The notes under the pieces were generated by a model. It saw only the letters and a program-made list of their open reading frames with translations, did no database searches and was not told the DNA's origin. Position numbers and translations under genes: made by a program. From Bacillus tianshenii (GTDB taxonomy: Bacteria; Bacillota; Bacilli; Bacillales; Bacillaceae_N): a DNA stretch of 64,000 nt. The stretch is taken from NCBI GenBank assembly GCA_020524525.2, contig CP129018.1, forward strand, positions 2,794,115-2,858,114, written 5' to 3'. Each line of letters starts with the position of its first letter. The stretch's first letter is position 1. Positions 1 to 8,603 of this stretch are shown here, in pieces.

Positions 1-187
1 AATATTCAGCTTTTTCTTCTGCACGCTCCCAATTTTTTTGTTTTGCTTCCGCTTCAATTGCTTGGACAGCCTCTAATACTTGGTCATTTTTACTATAAGA
101 GTCCTTCACCCACTGTCCACTTGTCATCACGACAATACTTACAACTATAAATAACCCTGAAATGATATAGATAAGAAGATGCTTCAT
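1..187 (-). CDS. DUF4363-type membrane-anchored protein, 3' end cut by window edge
   Basis: The visible 62 codons begin at an ATG preceded by AAAGGTGAT and encode an N-terminal hydrophobic segment (about residues 4-22), then a charged helical stretch rich in Glu, Lys and Ala. The reading frame runs off the left edge, so the C-terminus is missing. The gene starts 26 bases after the stop of the DUF421 gene and is read in the same direction, so the two form an operon. DUF421 genes are often followed by small DUF4363 proteins in Bacillus, and the sequence fits that pattern. The function is unknown; the name rests on context and general character, not on a search. Confidence 0.6.
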   Translation of the reverse strand, partial: MKHLLIYIISGLFIVVSIVVMTSGQWVKDSYSKNDQVLEAVQAIEAEAKQKNWERAEEKAEY

Positions 188-213
188 GCCATCACCTTTA
201 TACATTAATATGC

Positions 214-936
214 TTATTGTTCTTCACTGTTCAAATAAGGATCACTTTGAAGTTGATCTTTAAATCTGTCCACATACAGCTTGTTGTTAGGCAATAGTGC
301 GGCATAAGCCACTTCGCTAATTTGCCTCACACCTTGCTTATGTAGTTCATCTAACAGCCAATGTACCTCTTTATTACGTTTATGAAGGTTTCCTTGTAGA
401 ATTAACCCATCATAAATGACATCTGTACTTAACCCTGTTTCGTTAACAGTTAAAGATAGATCCTTTGGAGTAACTGAACGATATTCTCCTTTTAATAAAA
501 CTGATAACTTTCCATTCGGTTCCATTACCCCATATTGAACTTGCGTTATATCAAAGATATCTTTCTGCCTCAACAAAACGAGTAATTCATCCCGGGTGAC
601 ACGCATCTTTTTCAAATTCTCCTCTAGCATCTTTCCTTCCTGTAAAACGATGATTGGATCAGATGCGACCACCTTTGCTAATCCTCTGTTCTTTAAACCA
701 ATTAATTGCAATGTAAAAGCAATCGCAATAAATGTTGTTAATCCGACCCAGTGAACCCACGCCTTCGTTGATAGGTCAGTTGCTAATGCTCCGCCAATCG
801 AGCCGATCGTAATGCCGTTTATATAATCAAAGAAAGATAAATTTCCCATCTGCTGCTTTCCCAGCAACCTTGCATAAATAAGCAATGAAAAGAACGTAAT
901 AAACGAACGGACAATGACAACAATTGTTTCATCCAT
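214..936 (-). CDS. DUF421 family membrane protein (YetF/YrbG-like)
   Basis: A 240-residue protein with three N-terminal membrane helices (about residues 5-80, including the typical LLGKQQMGNLSFFDYINGI region) and a soluble C-terminal alpha/beta part with two repeated subdomains (about 90-230). This is the layout of the YetF/YdfS/YkjA/YrbG family of Bacillus; some members are spore or stress proteins, but the molecular role is unknown. I chose the ATG at 936 over an in-frame ATG 27 bases upstream because AGGGGTGG lies about 10 bases before it. It is the first gene of an operon with the DUF4363-type gene. Confidence 0.85.
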   Translation of the reverse strand: MDETIVVIVRSFITFFSLLIYARLLGKQQMGNLSFFDYINGITIGSIGGALATDLSTKAWVHWVGLTTFIAIAFTLQLIGLKNRGLAKVVASDPIIVLQEGKMLEENLKKMRVTRDELLVLLRQKDIFDITQVQYGVMEPNGKLSVLLKGEYRSVTPKDLSLTVNETGLSTDVIYDGLILQGNLHKRNKEVHWLLDELHKQGVRQISEVAYAALLPNNKLYVDRFKDQLQSDPYLNSEEQ

Positions 937-1119
937 AGCTTTGTTTCCACCCCTACATGACACCTTATTGTCTTATCATTCGTAAAAAACTGCTTGTACA
1001 TGCAAAACGTTCCCTATAAAATACAATACAAGAGTTATAAAAATAATCTATTTAAAGTAAAAATAACCAAACGTTATACCTATTTTTTATTTTAGGAAGG
1101 TACATAAGGAGGAAAAATA

Positions 1120-1296
1120 ATGCATTATGAAACGTATATGTTAAAAGGAAGCTTAGAAAATGAAAAAACAGCAACACAGTTAAAATACTCACTAAATGCT
1201 TGGGCGGAGGAAGGCTTCACTCTTCATACAATTATTCCGCAAGTGGTTGAAGGAACAACACAAGGCCATTTATTAATCTTCGTAAAAAGCAAATAG
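1120..1296 (+). CDS. Small DUF4177-like protein, 58 aa
   Basis: A short ORF with a near-perfect ribosome binding site (AAGGAGG, 8 bases before the ATG) and a terminator immediately after its stop. The product has a beta-strand start (YETYML), a central helix with LNAWAEEGF and a final strand (HLLIFVKSK). The N/W/AEEG pattern resembles the small DUF4177 fold (LNxxAxEGW). It is isolated between a divergently transcribed DUF421 operon and a convergent kinase gene. No function can be assigned; coding status is well supported by the translation signals. Confidence 0.75.
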   Translation: MHYETYMLKGSLENEKTATQLKYSLNAWAEEGFTLHTIIPQVVEGTTQGHLLIFVKSK

Positions 1297-1325
1297 AGAA
1301 GCGGGCATCTGCCTGCCTCTCTATT
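1296..1325. terminator. Bidirectional terminator between the 58-aa gene and the kinase gene
   Basis: Imperfect inverted repeat TAGAGA-GCGGGCA / TGCCTGC-TCTCTA with a 3-base loop, lying between two convergent genes and overlapping the end of the kinase gene. Confidence 0.7.
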
Positions 1326-2730
1326 TCATTTGTGGCAATTGAACCGTGACGGTGGTACCTTTCCCTTCTTCACTGTCAATATGCCATTTGCCATTATGCT
1401 TTTGAATAATATTCTTCACTATTCCAATTCCCAGGCCTGTCCCTCCACTTTCTCGAGAGCGTGCTTTATCAACTCGATAGAATCGTTCACCAATACGGTG
1501 GAGGCTTTCCTGTGGAATACCGACTCCTGTGTCCTCTACAGACAAACGACAATATTCAGTCCCTTCTGTTAAACGAACGGTGATAGCCCCTCCTGAGGGT
1601 GTATATCGTATTGCATTATCTACAATATTATGAATAACTTGCTCCAGCCTGTCTTCGTCTCCTAGCACAATAACATCAGGGTTCAAGTCTGTTTTGAGCT
1701 TTAAGTTTTTTTCGACCAAAGGATGCTCGAACTTTTCTAACGTATCTTCAATCAGTTGAGCGAAAACAAGTGGGGTCTTCTCTAGCGGAAACAGATCACC
1801 TTCCATTTTCGCTAGTTCTAATAAATCATGGACAAGCCGCTGCATTCGCTTCGCTTCTCGATGAATAATTCCAAGATACTTCTTCTGGTCTTCTTTCGAT
1901 TCAACAATTCCATCCTTTAAGGCTTCGCTATAGCCTTTCAAATAACTAATCGGTGTTCGCAGCTCATGTGAAACATTGCCTAAGAATTCTTGTCTTCGTT
2001 CATCTTCTTCTTTCAATGCATCTGCCATTTGGTTAAACGCCTTGCCCAGTCGGCCTATTTCATCATTTGTCGTAATTGGCACCTTCTCTCGAAACTGTCC
2101 TTGTGACATTTGATATGCGATCCGTTCCATCCTTTTGAGCGGGCTAGTTAATTTCTTAATAATCACTCTGCCAATTAATAAAATAGCGATTGTAAATAAC
2201 GCTCCGATTCCAATAATCAGTAACCGTGCTTCTTGAAAGATTTCATCAACCGTTGCAAGCGGGATATATAAGTAGATAATACCTTTTAAACGATTTTCAT
2301 CGAGAAGCGGCATAATCACACCCATTATTTGCCGATTAAAACGCTCCTCATAGCCAAGTTTTGTAATCACTTTGCCATTTACAAGCTCTCTTCGCTCTTT
2401 CTCGCCAATAATGGATTGGTAATCAATGTCGAACGGCAAACAAGCACTTAATTCACGAGGGTTATTGACAAGAAATACTTCTGCCTCTGACACTTTGTTA
2501 TACCATTCAACCTTTTCTTGAAGGTCAGGGGAAATGTCACCACCCGTATACTCTGCTGCAAGCGCATCTGCTTCATTGCGCAAGGATGACTCCATTTGTT
2601 CGACATATAATTTTTTATAAAATATATTTGTTCCTGCATAAGCGACAATTACGGCAGCTACTACCATAAGGATGACAGTTAACCAAAGCTTTTGATTTAA
2701 TGAAAATGTCAAAGAGAATCGCCTTTTCAT
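1321..2730 (-). CDS. Two-component sensor histidine kinase
   Basis: A 469-residue membrane kinase. Helices at about 14-34 and 169-189 bracket an extracytoplasmic sensor domain of roughly 130 residues, followed by HAMP (about 190-243), HisKA with the phospho-acceptor His255 in SHELRTP, and HATPase_c with the N box (HNIVDNAIRYTP), G1 (DTGVGIP) and G2 (GTGLGIGIV). It is read together with the upstream response regulator: the regulator stop and this ATG overlap as TAATG, implying translational coupling. Because the operon starts with a beta-propeller lipoprotein and lies beside nos-type genes, the signal is probably an envelope copper or redox cue; that is inference. Orthology to ResE or another named kinase was not established. 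Confidence 0.9.
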   Translation of the reverse strand: MKRRFSLTFSLNQKLWLTVILMVVAAVIVAYAGTNIFYKKLYVEQMESSLRNEADALAAEYTGGDISPDLQEKVEWYNKVSEAEVFLVNNPRELSACLPFDIDYQSIIGEKERRELVNGKVITKLGYEERFNRQIMGVIMPLLDENRLKGIIYLYIPLATVDEIFQEARLLIIGIGALFTIAILLIGRVIIKKLTSPLKRMERIAYQMSQGQFREKVPITTNDEIGRLGKAFNQMADALKEEDERRQEFLGNVSHELRTPISYLKGYSEALKDGIVESKEDQKKYLGIIHREAKRMQRLVHDLLELAKMEGDLFPLEKTPLVFAQLIEDTLEKFEHPLVEKNLKLKTDLNPDVIVLGDEDRLEQVIHNIVDNAIRYTPSGGAITVRLTEGTEYCRLSVEDTGVGIPQESLHRIGERFYRVDKARSRESGGTGLGIGIVKNIIQKHNGKWHIDSEEGKGTTVTVQLPQMK

Positions 2731-3413
2731 TACGCAACCTCAAATTTATAGCCAATTCCCCAAACTGTTTGGATATAGTCCCCTGCTTCGTTCAGCTTAA
2801 GCCGTAATGTCTTCACGTGCGTATCAACTGTCCGTGGGCTACCAACATAATCGTACCCCCACACCCGTTCAAGAAGTTGATCTCTTGTTAAAGCTTGTCC
2901 TTCATGAACAGTGAAAAAGATTAATAACTCATATTCTTTTAAGGTAAGTGTAATCTGTTGGCCATTCACTTTCACTTGTCTTCCCTTTTCATTAATTTCA
3001 AGGCTCCCGTACTGTTTATAATCGGTAGGTTGTTGTTTTGCATAGACATTTGTACGTCGTAATACTGCTTCAACACGAGCCGTTAATTCCTGATGACTAA
3101 ATGGCTTTACGATATAATCATCCGCTCCAAGCTTCAATCCATGCACACGATCCCATTCATCGCCACGGGCTGTGAGAAAAATAATTGGAATATTTGACGT
3201 TTCGCGAACTTTCATACAAAAGCGGAACCCATCTAAATTCGGCATCATAATATCAAGTAAAATTAGATCAACTTTTTCTACTTTCATCACCTGCAAAGCC
3301 TCTTCTCCATCCCCTGCTTCCAAACATACATAGCCAGCTCTTTCAAGATACATGCTAACTAGCTCTCTCATATCTGGTTCATCATCAACAATTAAGATAA
3401 CTGGTTGCTCCAT
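2730..3413 (-). CDS. OmpR/PhoB-family response regulator
   Basis: A 227-residue regulator with a receiver domain (residues 3-115; acidic pocket Asp10/Asp11, phospho-acceptor Asp54 in LLDIMMP, Lys in VKPF) and a C-terminal winged helix (about 130-225, ending in the usual WGIGYKFE). An in-frame ATG at 3431 exists, but the ATG at 3413 is preceded by GGGGAG and overlaps the upstream stop as TAATG, so I take 3413. It is the partner of the kinase encoded directly downstream. A conserved element found in three nearby promoters has a direct-repeat form at one of them, as expected for an OmpR-family regulator, so this protein is the natural candidate to bind it. Confidence 0.92.
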   Translation of the reverse strand: MEQPVILIVDDEPDMRELVSMYLERAGYVCLEAGDGEEALQVMKVEKVDLILLDIMMPNLDGFRFCMKVRETSNIPIIFLTARGDEWDRVHGLKLGADDYIVKPFSHQELTARVEAVLRRTNVYAKQQPTDYKQYGSLEINEKGRQVKVNGQQITLTLKEYELLIFFTVHEGQALTRDQLLERVWGYDYVGSPRTVDTHVKTLRLKLNEAGDYIQTVWGIGYKFEVA

Positions 3414-4390
3414 TAGTTCTCCCCTCCCCACACTAACAATTGAAATGGTCCTTCACCTGTTTGCATCGTTGCCTTTTTCTTCATTGTATCCGAATCCACT
3501 ACTTGAATTTCATTGCTGTCATAACCTGCAATATAGATCTTTCTTTTAGATGTTGTTAACGTAAAAGGGTTTGCCCCTACCGTAAGCGTTTCCTTTATTT
3601 CTTTTGTAGCTGGATCAATTTTTCGCAATGTGTTTGACCCATGACTTAGTGCAAAAATATCCTCGTCTGCTTGTGCAAAAGCAACAGGCATAACAGGTGC
3701 CTCGATTTCTGAACTAATTCGTCCTTGTTCTAGTGAAAGCACGGAAATCTTATTCTGAACTTCCACACCTGCTCCATGCCCTCCAAACCAAAGCTCCTGT
3801 TGGTCTTCTAATAAAATCAGCCCTGTTGCCGCTTCTTTTGCCGGAAGCTTACGAACAACGTTACGTGCCTGAACATCAATGACATCAATTTCGGCCTTTT
3901 CAAAATGAAGAACATATAACTCTCCTCCTGTCTTGCTCTCAACCATTGAGAGCGGGGCCTTTCCGACTGAAACCGCACCTTTTTCCCGGCCCTCTAAATC
4001 AAAGAAGCGGATTTGACTTTCACTCTCATCAGCAACATAAAACTGTTCTCCACGATGAGAAAGCCGGACATTTGTTATTCCCTTTCCTGTTTCCCACTTT
4101 TCAACCTGCTTTCCTGTCGTTAAATCATATACATAAACTTGCTCTAATCCCTTTCCATATAAAAGAACCTTTTCTCCATCTGGAAAAAGCTCAGCACCTG
4201 TTAATGGAAAAGGCAAGTCCCATGTAGCAAGTTCTTTATACTCAGATACATCAAAAAACGACAAGCTGCTATCAAAAACATTTACACTAATCAGCACTTC
4301 TTCTTCAGGTGATAGTGCTTCATATTGTTCCTGATTACATCCAGTTAATATTCCGATTAATAAGCTGAAGTACAGTACAGCTTTCTTCAT
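3413..4390 (-). CDS. YncE-like beta-propeller lipoprotein
   Basis: A 325-residue exported lipoprotein. A signal peptide ends in the lipobox LTGC, followed by repeated blade-type segments (for example VYVYDLTTGKQVEKW, IRFFDLEGREKG, IQVVDSDTMKKK) typical of 7-bladed YncE/NHL-like propellers. The start at 4390 has GGGGAG six bases upstream; the two earlier in-frame ATGs do not have good spacing. It heads the operon with the response regulator and kinase, overlapping the regulator by one base. Related propeller lipoproteins occur in denitrification and cytochrome gene clusters. A role as an envelope sensor or scaffold for the kinase is plausible but unproven. Confidence 0.75.
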   Translation of the reverse strand: MKKAVLYFSLLIGILTGCNQEQYEALSPEEEVLISVNVFDSSLSFFDVSEYKELATWDLPFPLTGAELFPDGEKVLLYGKGLEQVYVYDLTTGKQVEKWETGKGITNVRLSHRGEQFYVADESESQIRFFDLEGREKGAVSVGKAPLSMVESKTGGELYVLHFEKAEIDVIDVQARNVVRKLPAKEAATGLILLEDQQELWFGGHGAGVEVQNKISVLSLEQGRISSEIEAPVMPVAFAQADEDIFALSHGSNTLRKIDPATKEIKETLTVGANPFTLTTSKRKIYIAGYDSNEIQVVDSDTMKKKATMQTGEGPFQLLVWGGEN

Positions 4391-4426
4391 CCGCATCTCC
4401 CCATTTAACAAGGTCATTTTTCAATT

Positions 4427-4452
4427 ATTATACGCTTTAAATGTGAGGAAAA
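4427..4452 (-). promoter_or_regulatory. Promoter of the propeller lipoprotein-regulator-kinase operon with shared operator-like block
   Basis: Minus strand: TTTTCCTCACATTTA, five bases, then a consensus -10 TATAAT, placed about 37 bases before the start codon. The 15-base block recurs exactly before nosD, also five bases from a -10 box. No good -35 hexamer is visible, which fits an activator-dependent promoter. Confidence 0.6.
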
Positions 4453-4506
4453 AATGAAGTTCATTCGAAAGATTTCTTTTTTCCCATATACCTTTCACAC
4501 ACTTCT

Positions 4507-4527
4507 CTCACATCTGCCTGCTACATT
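4507..4527 (+). promoter_or_regulatory. Promoter candidate for the plus-strand nosL gene
   Basis: Plus strand CTCACAT followed after exactly 8 bases by TACATT. This repeats the geometry seen in the two minus-strand promoters (CTCACAT-N8-TATAAT and CTCACAT-N8-TATGCT). It lies about 40 bases before the nosL start codon. Confidence 0.45.
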
Positions 4528-4568
4528 CATTGTTAAGAACAATCTATTCATTTCAAGGGGGAAAAAAC

Positions 4569-5198
4569 ATGCAGGGTAAGGTATTAGTCGGTACAGCTTT
4601 AGTGATAGCACTTCTTACAGGATGTGCCCAACAGAATACAGAAGAGGCTGCTCCTCAAACAGAGCAAAATGAGCCAACTAACAGCCAACTAACAATCGCC
4701 GAAACGGATAACGAGCAACAAATAGCAATCCAGCCTCAAGAACCAGCAGAGGATGAAAAGTGCGCTTTCTGTAACATGAAGGTGTATCAAAAAGATGAAG
4801 AGATGGGTGCTTTCACAGCACAAATGGTGACAAAAGATGGTGAACATCTTTTCTTTGATGACTCTGGCTGTCTGCTGAACTATAGTCGAAAAACAGGCGA
4901 AGAGCCTCAAATTTCCTGGGTACGTGACCATGATACATTAGAATGGGTCAAGCTTGAGGAAGCAACGCTTGTAAAGGCTGACCTTAAAACACCAATGAAA
5001 TATGAAATTGCCTTTTTCGCTTCGAAAGAAAATGCAGACAAATTCCTTGCAGATAACCCAGAGAAAAATGGCGAAATTATTATGCTCGATGCATTAGATA
5101 CAGAGGCTGAACAACGGATGAAAAAGAAAATGGAAATGATGAAAGAAAAGAATGAAGGAATGGAAAGTGAAGGTCACGAGGGTCATATGCATGAATAG
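4569..5198 (+). CDS. nosL: NosL-family copper-binding lipoprotein with Met/His-rich tail
   Basis: A 209-residue lipoprotein (lipobox LLTGC) with a Glu/Gln/Thr-rich linker (about residues 25-60) and a NosL domain starting at CAFCNMKVY. NosL proteins bind Cu(I) and deliver it to nitrous oxide reductase in denitrifiers; the CxxCxM pattern and the FFDDSGCLLNY segment are both present. The last 30 residues are unusually rich in Met, His, Glu and Lys (ending GHEGHMHE) and look like an extra metal-binding tail. The start at 4569 has GGGGG seven bases upstream. The gene is monocistronic, convergent to the nosDLYF operon, and is one of two nosL genes within 3 kb. Confidence 0.85.
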   Translation: MQGKVLVGTALVIALLTGCAQQNTEEAAPQTEQNEPTNSQLTIAETDNEQQIAIQPQEPAEDEKCAFCNMKVYQKDEEMGAFTAQMVTKDGEHLFFDDSGCLLNYSRKTGEEPQISWVRDHDTLEWVKLEEATLVKADLKTPMKYEIAFFASKENADKFLADNPEKNGEIIMLDALDTEAEQRMKKKMEMMKEKNEGMESEGHEGHMHE

Positions 5199-5203
5199 CA
5201 GTA

Positions 5204-5236
5204 AAGCGGGTTACTCATTAGAGCTACCCGCTTTTT
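5204..5236 (+). terminator. Terminator after the first nosL gene
   Basis: Inverted repeat AGCGGGT / ACCCGCT followed by TTTTTT on the plus strand; it overlaps the end of the convergent ATPase gene. Confidence 0.75.
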
Positions 5237-5949
5237 TGTGTATGATGAATGGTTTGAAAGAAAATTTTTTCAAGTCCGCCTATTTCGTTGAACTTATCAA
5301 TTGTTTGTATCGTAAGCAGCTGACCTTCATTCAAAAATGCTGCCCGGTCTGCTACTTCTTCAACATCATGCATAATGTGAGAGGTATAGATAATCGTTGT
5401 TCCACGCTTTTTCTCGTCTTGAATCATTTCTTTAAATCGATATACCCAGTATGGATCCATTCCGTTTGTCGGTTCGTCTAAGATTAATAACGGAGCCTGC
5501 GGTAACAGTGCTTGTGCTAAAGCGAGCCGTTGCTGCATGCCTTTTGAATACGTTTGTGTTTTATTATTCGCAGCTTCCAACAACCCGACCCTATCCAGCA
5601 ACTCTTCAACTCTTTCAAGCGCAATACCTTGAAGCTTAGCAAAGTAAAGAAGGGTTTCATATCCTGTAAGTGTCGAGGGAAACAATGTATGGTCAGGCAT
5701 GTACGAAAATAATCGCTTGTAGGAAACATTTCTCTGGGAAGGCTGGCTACCGAGCACATTTATTTCACCGCTTGTTGGCTTTAACTGCCCTGTTAAAATA
5801 TTTAAAAACGTACTTTTCCCTGCTCCATTTCCTCCACATAAGGCAAAGCATTCACCACGATATACTCGAAAACTGACATCCTGCAAACGGCTTTTTTTCT
5901 TCGTCACCTTCTGAAGATTACTTACTTCTATTACTGTTTCCTTACTCAT
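5224..5949 (-). CDS. nosF: ABC transporter ATPase, NosF-like
   Basis: A 241-residue ABC ATPase with Walker A GGNGAGKST (about residues 43-51), signature YSKGMQQR, Walker B LLILDEPTNGMDP and a switch His in YTSHIMHDVEE. NosF/NosY form a membrane ABC complex that works with NosD in maturing the copper site of nitrous oxide reductase. The start at 5949 overlaps the upstream permease stop by 8 bases (ATGAGTAA), implying coupling; a GGTG lies seven bases before it. It is the last gene of the nosD-nosL-nosY-nosF operon. It could also serve another copper or sulfur export role, because no nosZ is seen. Confidence 0.85.
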   Translation of the reverse strand: MSKETVIEVSNLQKVTKKKSRLQDVSFRVYRGECFALCGGNGAGKSTFLNILTGQLKPTSGEINVLGSQPSQRNVSYKRLFSYMPDHTLFPSTLTGYETLLYFAKLQGIALERVEELLDRVGLLEAANNKTQTYSKGMQQRLALAQALLPQAPLLILDEPTNGMDPYWVYRFKEMIQDEKKRGTTIIYTSHIMHDVEEVADRAAFLNEGQLLTIQTIDKFNEIGGLEKIFFQTIHHTQKSG

Positions 5950-6772
5950 ACTGAACACCTCGATTCAGGATCAAATACGAACATGCAAGCGGAAGAATAA
6001 TCCAAGCTATGACCGACAGAATGAACAGCAATTGACCAACCGTACTTTCACTCCACACCGTTAAATCATATAAGTGAGGGCCAAAGATCGAGGCACTGTT
6101 CATCGCCACAATTGTCCATACCCTAATCAATTCGGCAGGGTTTAATAGAACAGATACCGTTAGGAGCGAAATAGCTGCCTGCTGCTGTACAATTGTCAGA
6201 AGCCCCATCACGATAAATTCATAAAACAATACAAAACCAGCCCAAGCAAACAAACTAAGTCCAAGAGCTTGAAGACGACTTTTTGAAATCATTCCTATTA
6301 AAAAACCAACAGCAAGAAACATTGATGCAAGCAGCAATGTAAAACTAAAAAATAGAAAATAAACCGAGGGCATAAAGGAGTCTGTTTGAAATAAGAAGAC
6401 ACCCGAAATGCCAAATCCAAAGCACACTGCACTCCCGACACCGATTAGCATTCCGATATATTTCCCAGTAAGAATGCTTCCAATTGAAACTGGATACGTT
6501 AATAAAAGCTTCAAATGCCCGTCTTCCTTTTCACCTGAAAGTGAAACTGCCCCTGTCATTAAAGACAATAATGGGACCAAAAAAAGCGAGCTATTCAACA
6601 TTGAAGCTGTTAAGCGGTTAAACCCTGTAAAGCTGCTACCCTCATCCGTACCACCAAAAGTAATCATCATAAATGAAAGCAACGCAAACAACAAAGCGAA
6701 GCTTATGATCCATTTGCTTCTCATCATGACAGTCAGCTCTTGTTTTATTACCGTTCTAACTAGTTGAGTCAT
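5942..6772 (-). CDS. nosY: ABC transporter permease, NosY-like
   Basis: A 276-residue integral membrane protein with about six helices and an N-terminal MTQLVRTVIKQEL segment typical of ABC-2/NosY permeases. The conserved SLSGEKEDGHLKLLLTYPVSI motif sits in the first cytoplasmic loop (about 80-100). It is the membrane partner of the NosF-like ATPase just downstream. The upstream nosL stop lies two bases before this ATG and the ATPase start overlaps its stop, so the three are translated as a unit. A GTG codon directly upstream is an alternative start. Confidence 0.85.
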   Translation of the reverse strand: MTQLVRTVIKQELTVMMRSKWIISFALLFALLSFMMITFGGTDEGSSFTGFNRLTASMLNSSLFLVPLLSLMTGAVSLSGEKEDGHLKLLLTYPVSIGSILTGKYIGMLIGVGSAVCFGFGISGVFLFQTDSFMPSVYFLFFSFTLLLASMFLAVGFLIGMISKSRLQALGLSLFAWAGFVLFYEFIVMGLLTIVQQQAAISLLTVSVLLNPAELIRVWTIVAMNSASIFGPHLYDLTVWSESTVGQLLFILSVIAWIILPLACSYLILNRGVQYE

Positions 6773-6774
6773 CA

Positions 6775-7227
6775 CTAAAATCCCCAATCAAATGTCTTTA
6801 AGTCTTCATATTGGAGCAGTTTTCCTTTTTTCTGTTCTGCTATATATGCTTCTGCCTTTTCCTTAGAAGAGAATGAAACGACACCATAAGCCATCGGAGT
6901 CCAAAACTCCTCATCATATACATAAACAGCCTCATTCATCTTAATCCAATCACCGTCTTCTAAGTCTTTCACAAATGCTCCTGCAACATCTTCCTCGTCA
7001 ATTTGCTTCTCCATATATTCCATCATACAACCCAAGTCATCAAAAATATGTGACTCCCCATTTTGTTCAACGATTTGCGTAGCAAAATCTGTATGAACAA
7101 TCGACATTTGACAAACAACACATGCATCTACCTCTGGTTTTATCTCTCTTGGCTGTACTTCTTTTTCTTTTCCACATCCGCTCATTAACAGTAGTATTGC
7201 TCCTAATAGAAACAACCGTTTATACAC
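6775..7227 (-). CDS. nosL: NosL-family copper-binding lipoprotein, second copy
   Basis: A 150-residue lipoprotein: signal peptide with lipobox LMSGC, then the NosL domain with CVVCQM, HIFDDLGCMMEY and a C-terminal strand pair. The start is a GTG at 7227, because GGGAGGAGG lies seven bases upstream and the GTG overlaps the nosD stop by eight bases (GTGTATAA), exactly like the nosY/nosF junction. Unlike the copy at 4569 it lacks the Met/His-rich tail. Being inside the nosD-nosY-nosF operon, it is the likely copper donor to whatever target that complex matures. Confidence 0.85.
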   Translation of the reverse strand: MYKRLFLLGAILLLMSGCGKEKEVQPREIKPEVDACVVCQMSIVHTDFATQIVEQNGESHIFDDLGCMMEYMEKQIDEEDVAGAFVKDLEDGDWIKMNEAVYVYDEEFWTPMAYGVVSFSSKEKAEAYIAEQKKGKLLQYEDLKTFDWGF

Positions 7228-8572
7228 GTTGCTTCCTCCTCCCACTATAAAAGATACCTAAACTCCCTAGAGTACTTATAACCCCAACAATGAATACTTC
7301 AAATGGAAAGGACCCTGGAACCGCCTCAGGTGTAGTTTTATATAAGTCATTTGGCGATACCGACGGCTTTTCTTCAATCAAAGAGCTTTCCTCTCGAACA
7401 GGGAGCATCCGAGAGATTCTTTGCTGAAGCATTAGCGCCGGACTTTCAAAATAAAATTGAAAATAAGGATTACGGTCTGTTAGAGCTTCACTCGCTTGAT
7501 ATGGGATTTCACCAAAGCCATCACCATTCAAGTCACCGCCGCGGTAGTCGTCCCAGTAGTTTCCGCTGCTTTCAATACGGACATCTTCCTTAATCGCTTT
7601 CTCTTGTAATTGAATGACATTCCCAATAACGTTATTTTTCATTAGGCTTGTATCAACATTTTCACCTGTCAGTTCGATTCCTACATGATTACCAGCAATG
7701 ACATTCGAGCGTACTAAGCTGCCCTCCGAATATTGAAGAGCAAGGCCTGTACTGTTTGAAATTATTCGATTGTCTTGCAAGGTTACATCATCCGTTTCAT
7801 ACAACAAGACACCATAGCCTCGAAAGTGAAGGTTTTTTAGAATGTCATTATGAAAGATGTCAACATATTTCGTACTCATCACCATAAGGCCATTAATATT
7901 GTTAGAAAGCTTGTTTTCACTCACAGCGGCCTTCTCTGAAAACATTAAATGAACCGCATACCGTGCATTTGTTATCTCATTTTTCGTTACAGCTGTGTTT
8001 TTGGCAAAGTCAAAGTAAATCCCATCTTGAACATGCGATATATTATTCTCTGCAATTGTTGTATGTGTTGCATGAAAAAGATGAATCCCATTTCCCCGCT
8101 TTGAAAAATGTGTATCATCCCCAATAATCTGATTATCGATTATTTGTACAGCATCTGCTTTTGCAATGTAGATACCATAATGAACTCGTTGCAAGCTGTT
8201 AGATATAATTTGTGCTCGGTCTCCCTCTATCCGTATACCAGCCTCTTGTTTCAAACTGCCGCTATTTTGAATTTCAATATTTTCCAACCGAACGTTGGGT
8301 GCCTTAATTACAATAACGTTTCCTTCTCCTCCCCCATCAATTACTACACCTTGTTTCCCTTTAATTTTGAGTGATTTATTAATTTTGATTTTTTCATTAT
8401 ATACACCTGGAGTAAGAACAAGTTCATCCCCTTCTTTAGCAGAAGCGATCGCTCTTTGTAGAGCACCTTTCTCAGGCGTAACGCTTACCTCTTCTCCTTC
8501 AACAGGAGCAGGCATACACCAACTTATAACAACAAATAATATCGGTAAAATCAGCTTGTAAGTATGCGTCAT
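7220..8572 (-). CDS. nosD: NosD-like right-handed beta-helix protein
   Basis: A 450-residue exported protein. A signal peptide (ending near PAPVEGEE) precedes a long CASH/parallel beta-helix domain with repeating short strands and Asn turns (for example ITNARYAVHLMFSEKAAVSENKLSNN). A GNYWDDYRGGDLNGDGFGEIPY motif characteristic of NosD follows, then a single C-terminal membrane helix and a basic tail (GRRKQRV). NosD is the extracytoplasmic partner of NosFY. The start at 8572 has GGGAAGG closely upstream. It heads the four-gene nos-type operon, and its promoter shares a 15-base element with the kinase operon. Confidence 0.87.
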   Translation of the reverse strand: MTHTYKLILPILFVVISWCMPAPVEGEEVSVTPEKGALQRAIASAKEGDELVLTPGVYNEKIKINKSLKIKGKQGVVIDGGGEGNVIVIKAPNVRLENIEIQNSGSLKQEAGIRIEGDRAQIISNSLQRVHYGIYIAKADAVQIIDNQIIGDDTHFSKRGNGIHLFHATHTTIAENNISHVQDGIYFDFAKNTAVTKNEITNARYAVHLMFSEKAAVSENKLSNNINGLMVMSTKYVDIFHNDILKNLHFRGYGVLLYETDDVTLQDNRIISNSTGLALQYSEGSLVRSNVIAGNHVGIELTGENVDTSLMKNNVIGNVIQLQEKAIKEDVRIESSGNYWDDYRGGDLNGDGFGEIPYQASEALTDRNPYFQFYFESPALMLQQRISRMLPVREESSLIEEKPSVSPNDLYKTTPEAVPGSFPFEVFIVGVISTLGSLGIFYSGRRKQRV

Positions 8573-8603
8573 ACACCTTCCCCTTGCCTTATAAGATGCT
8601 GTT

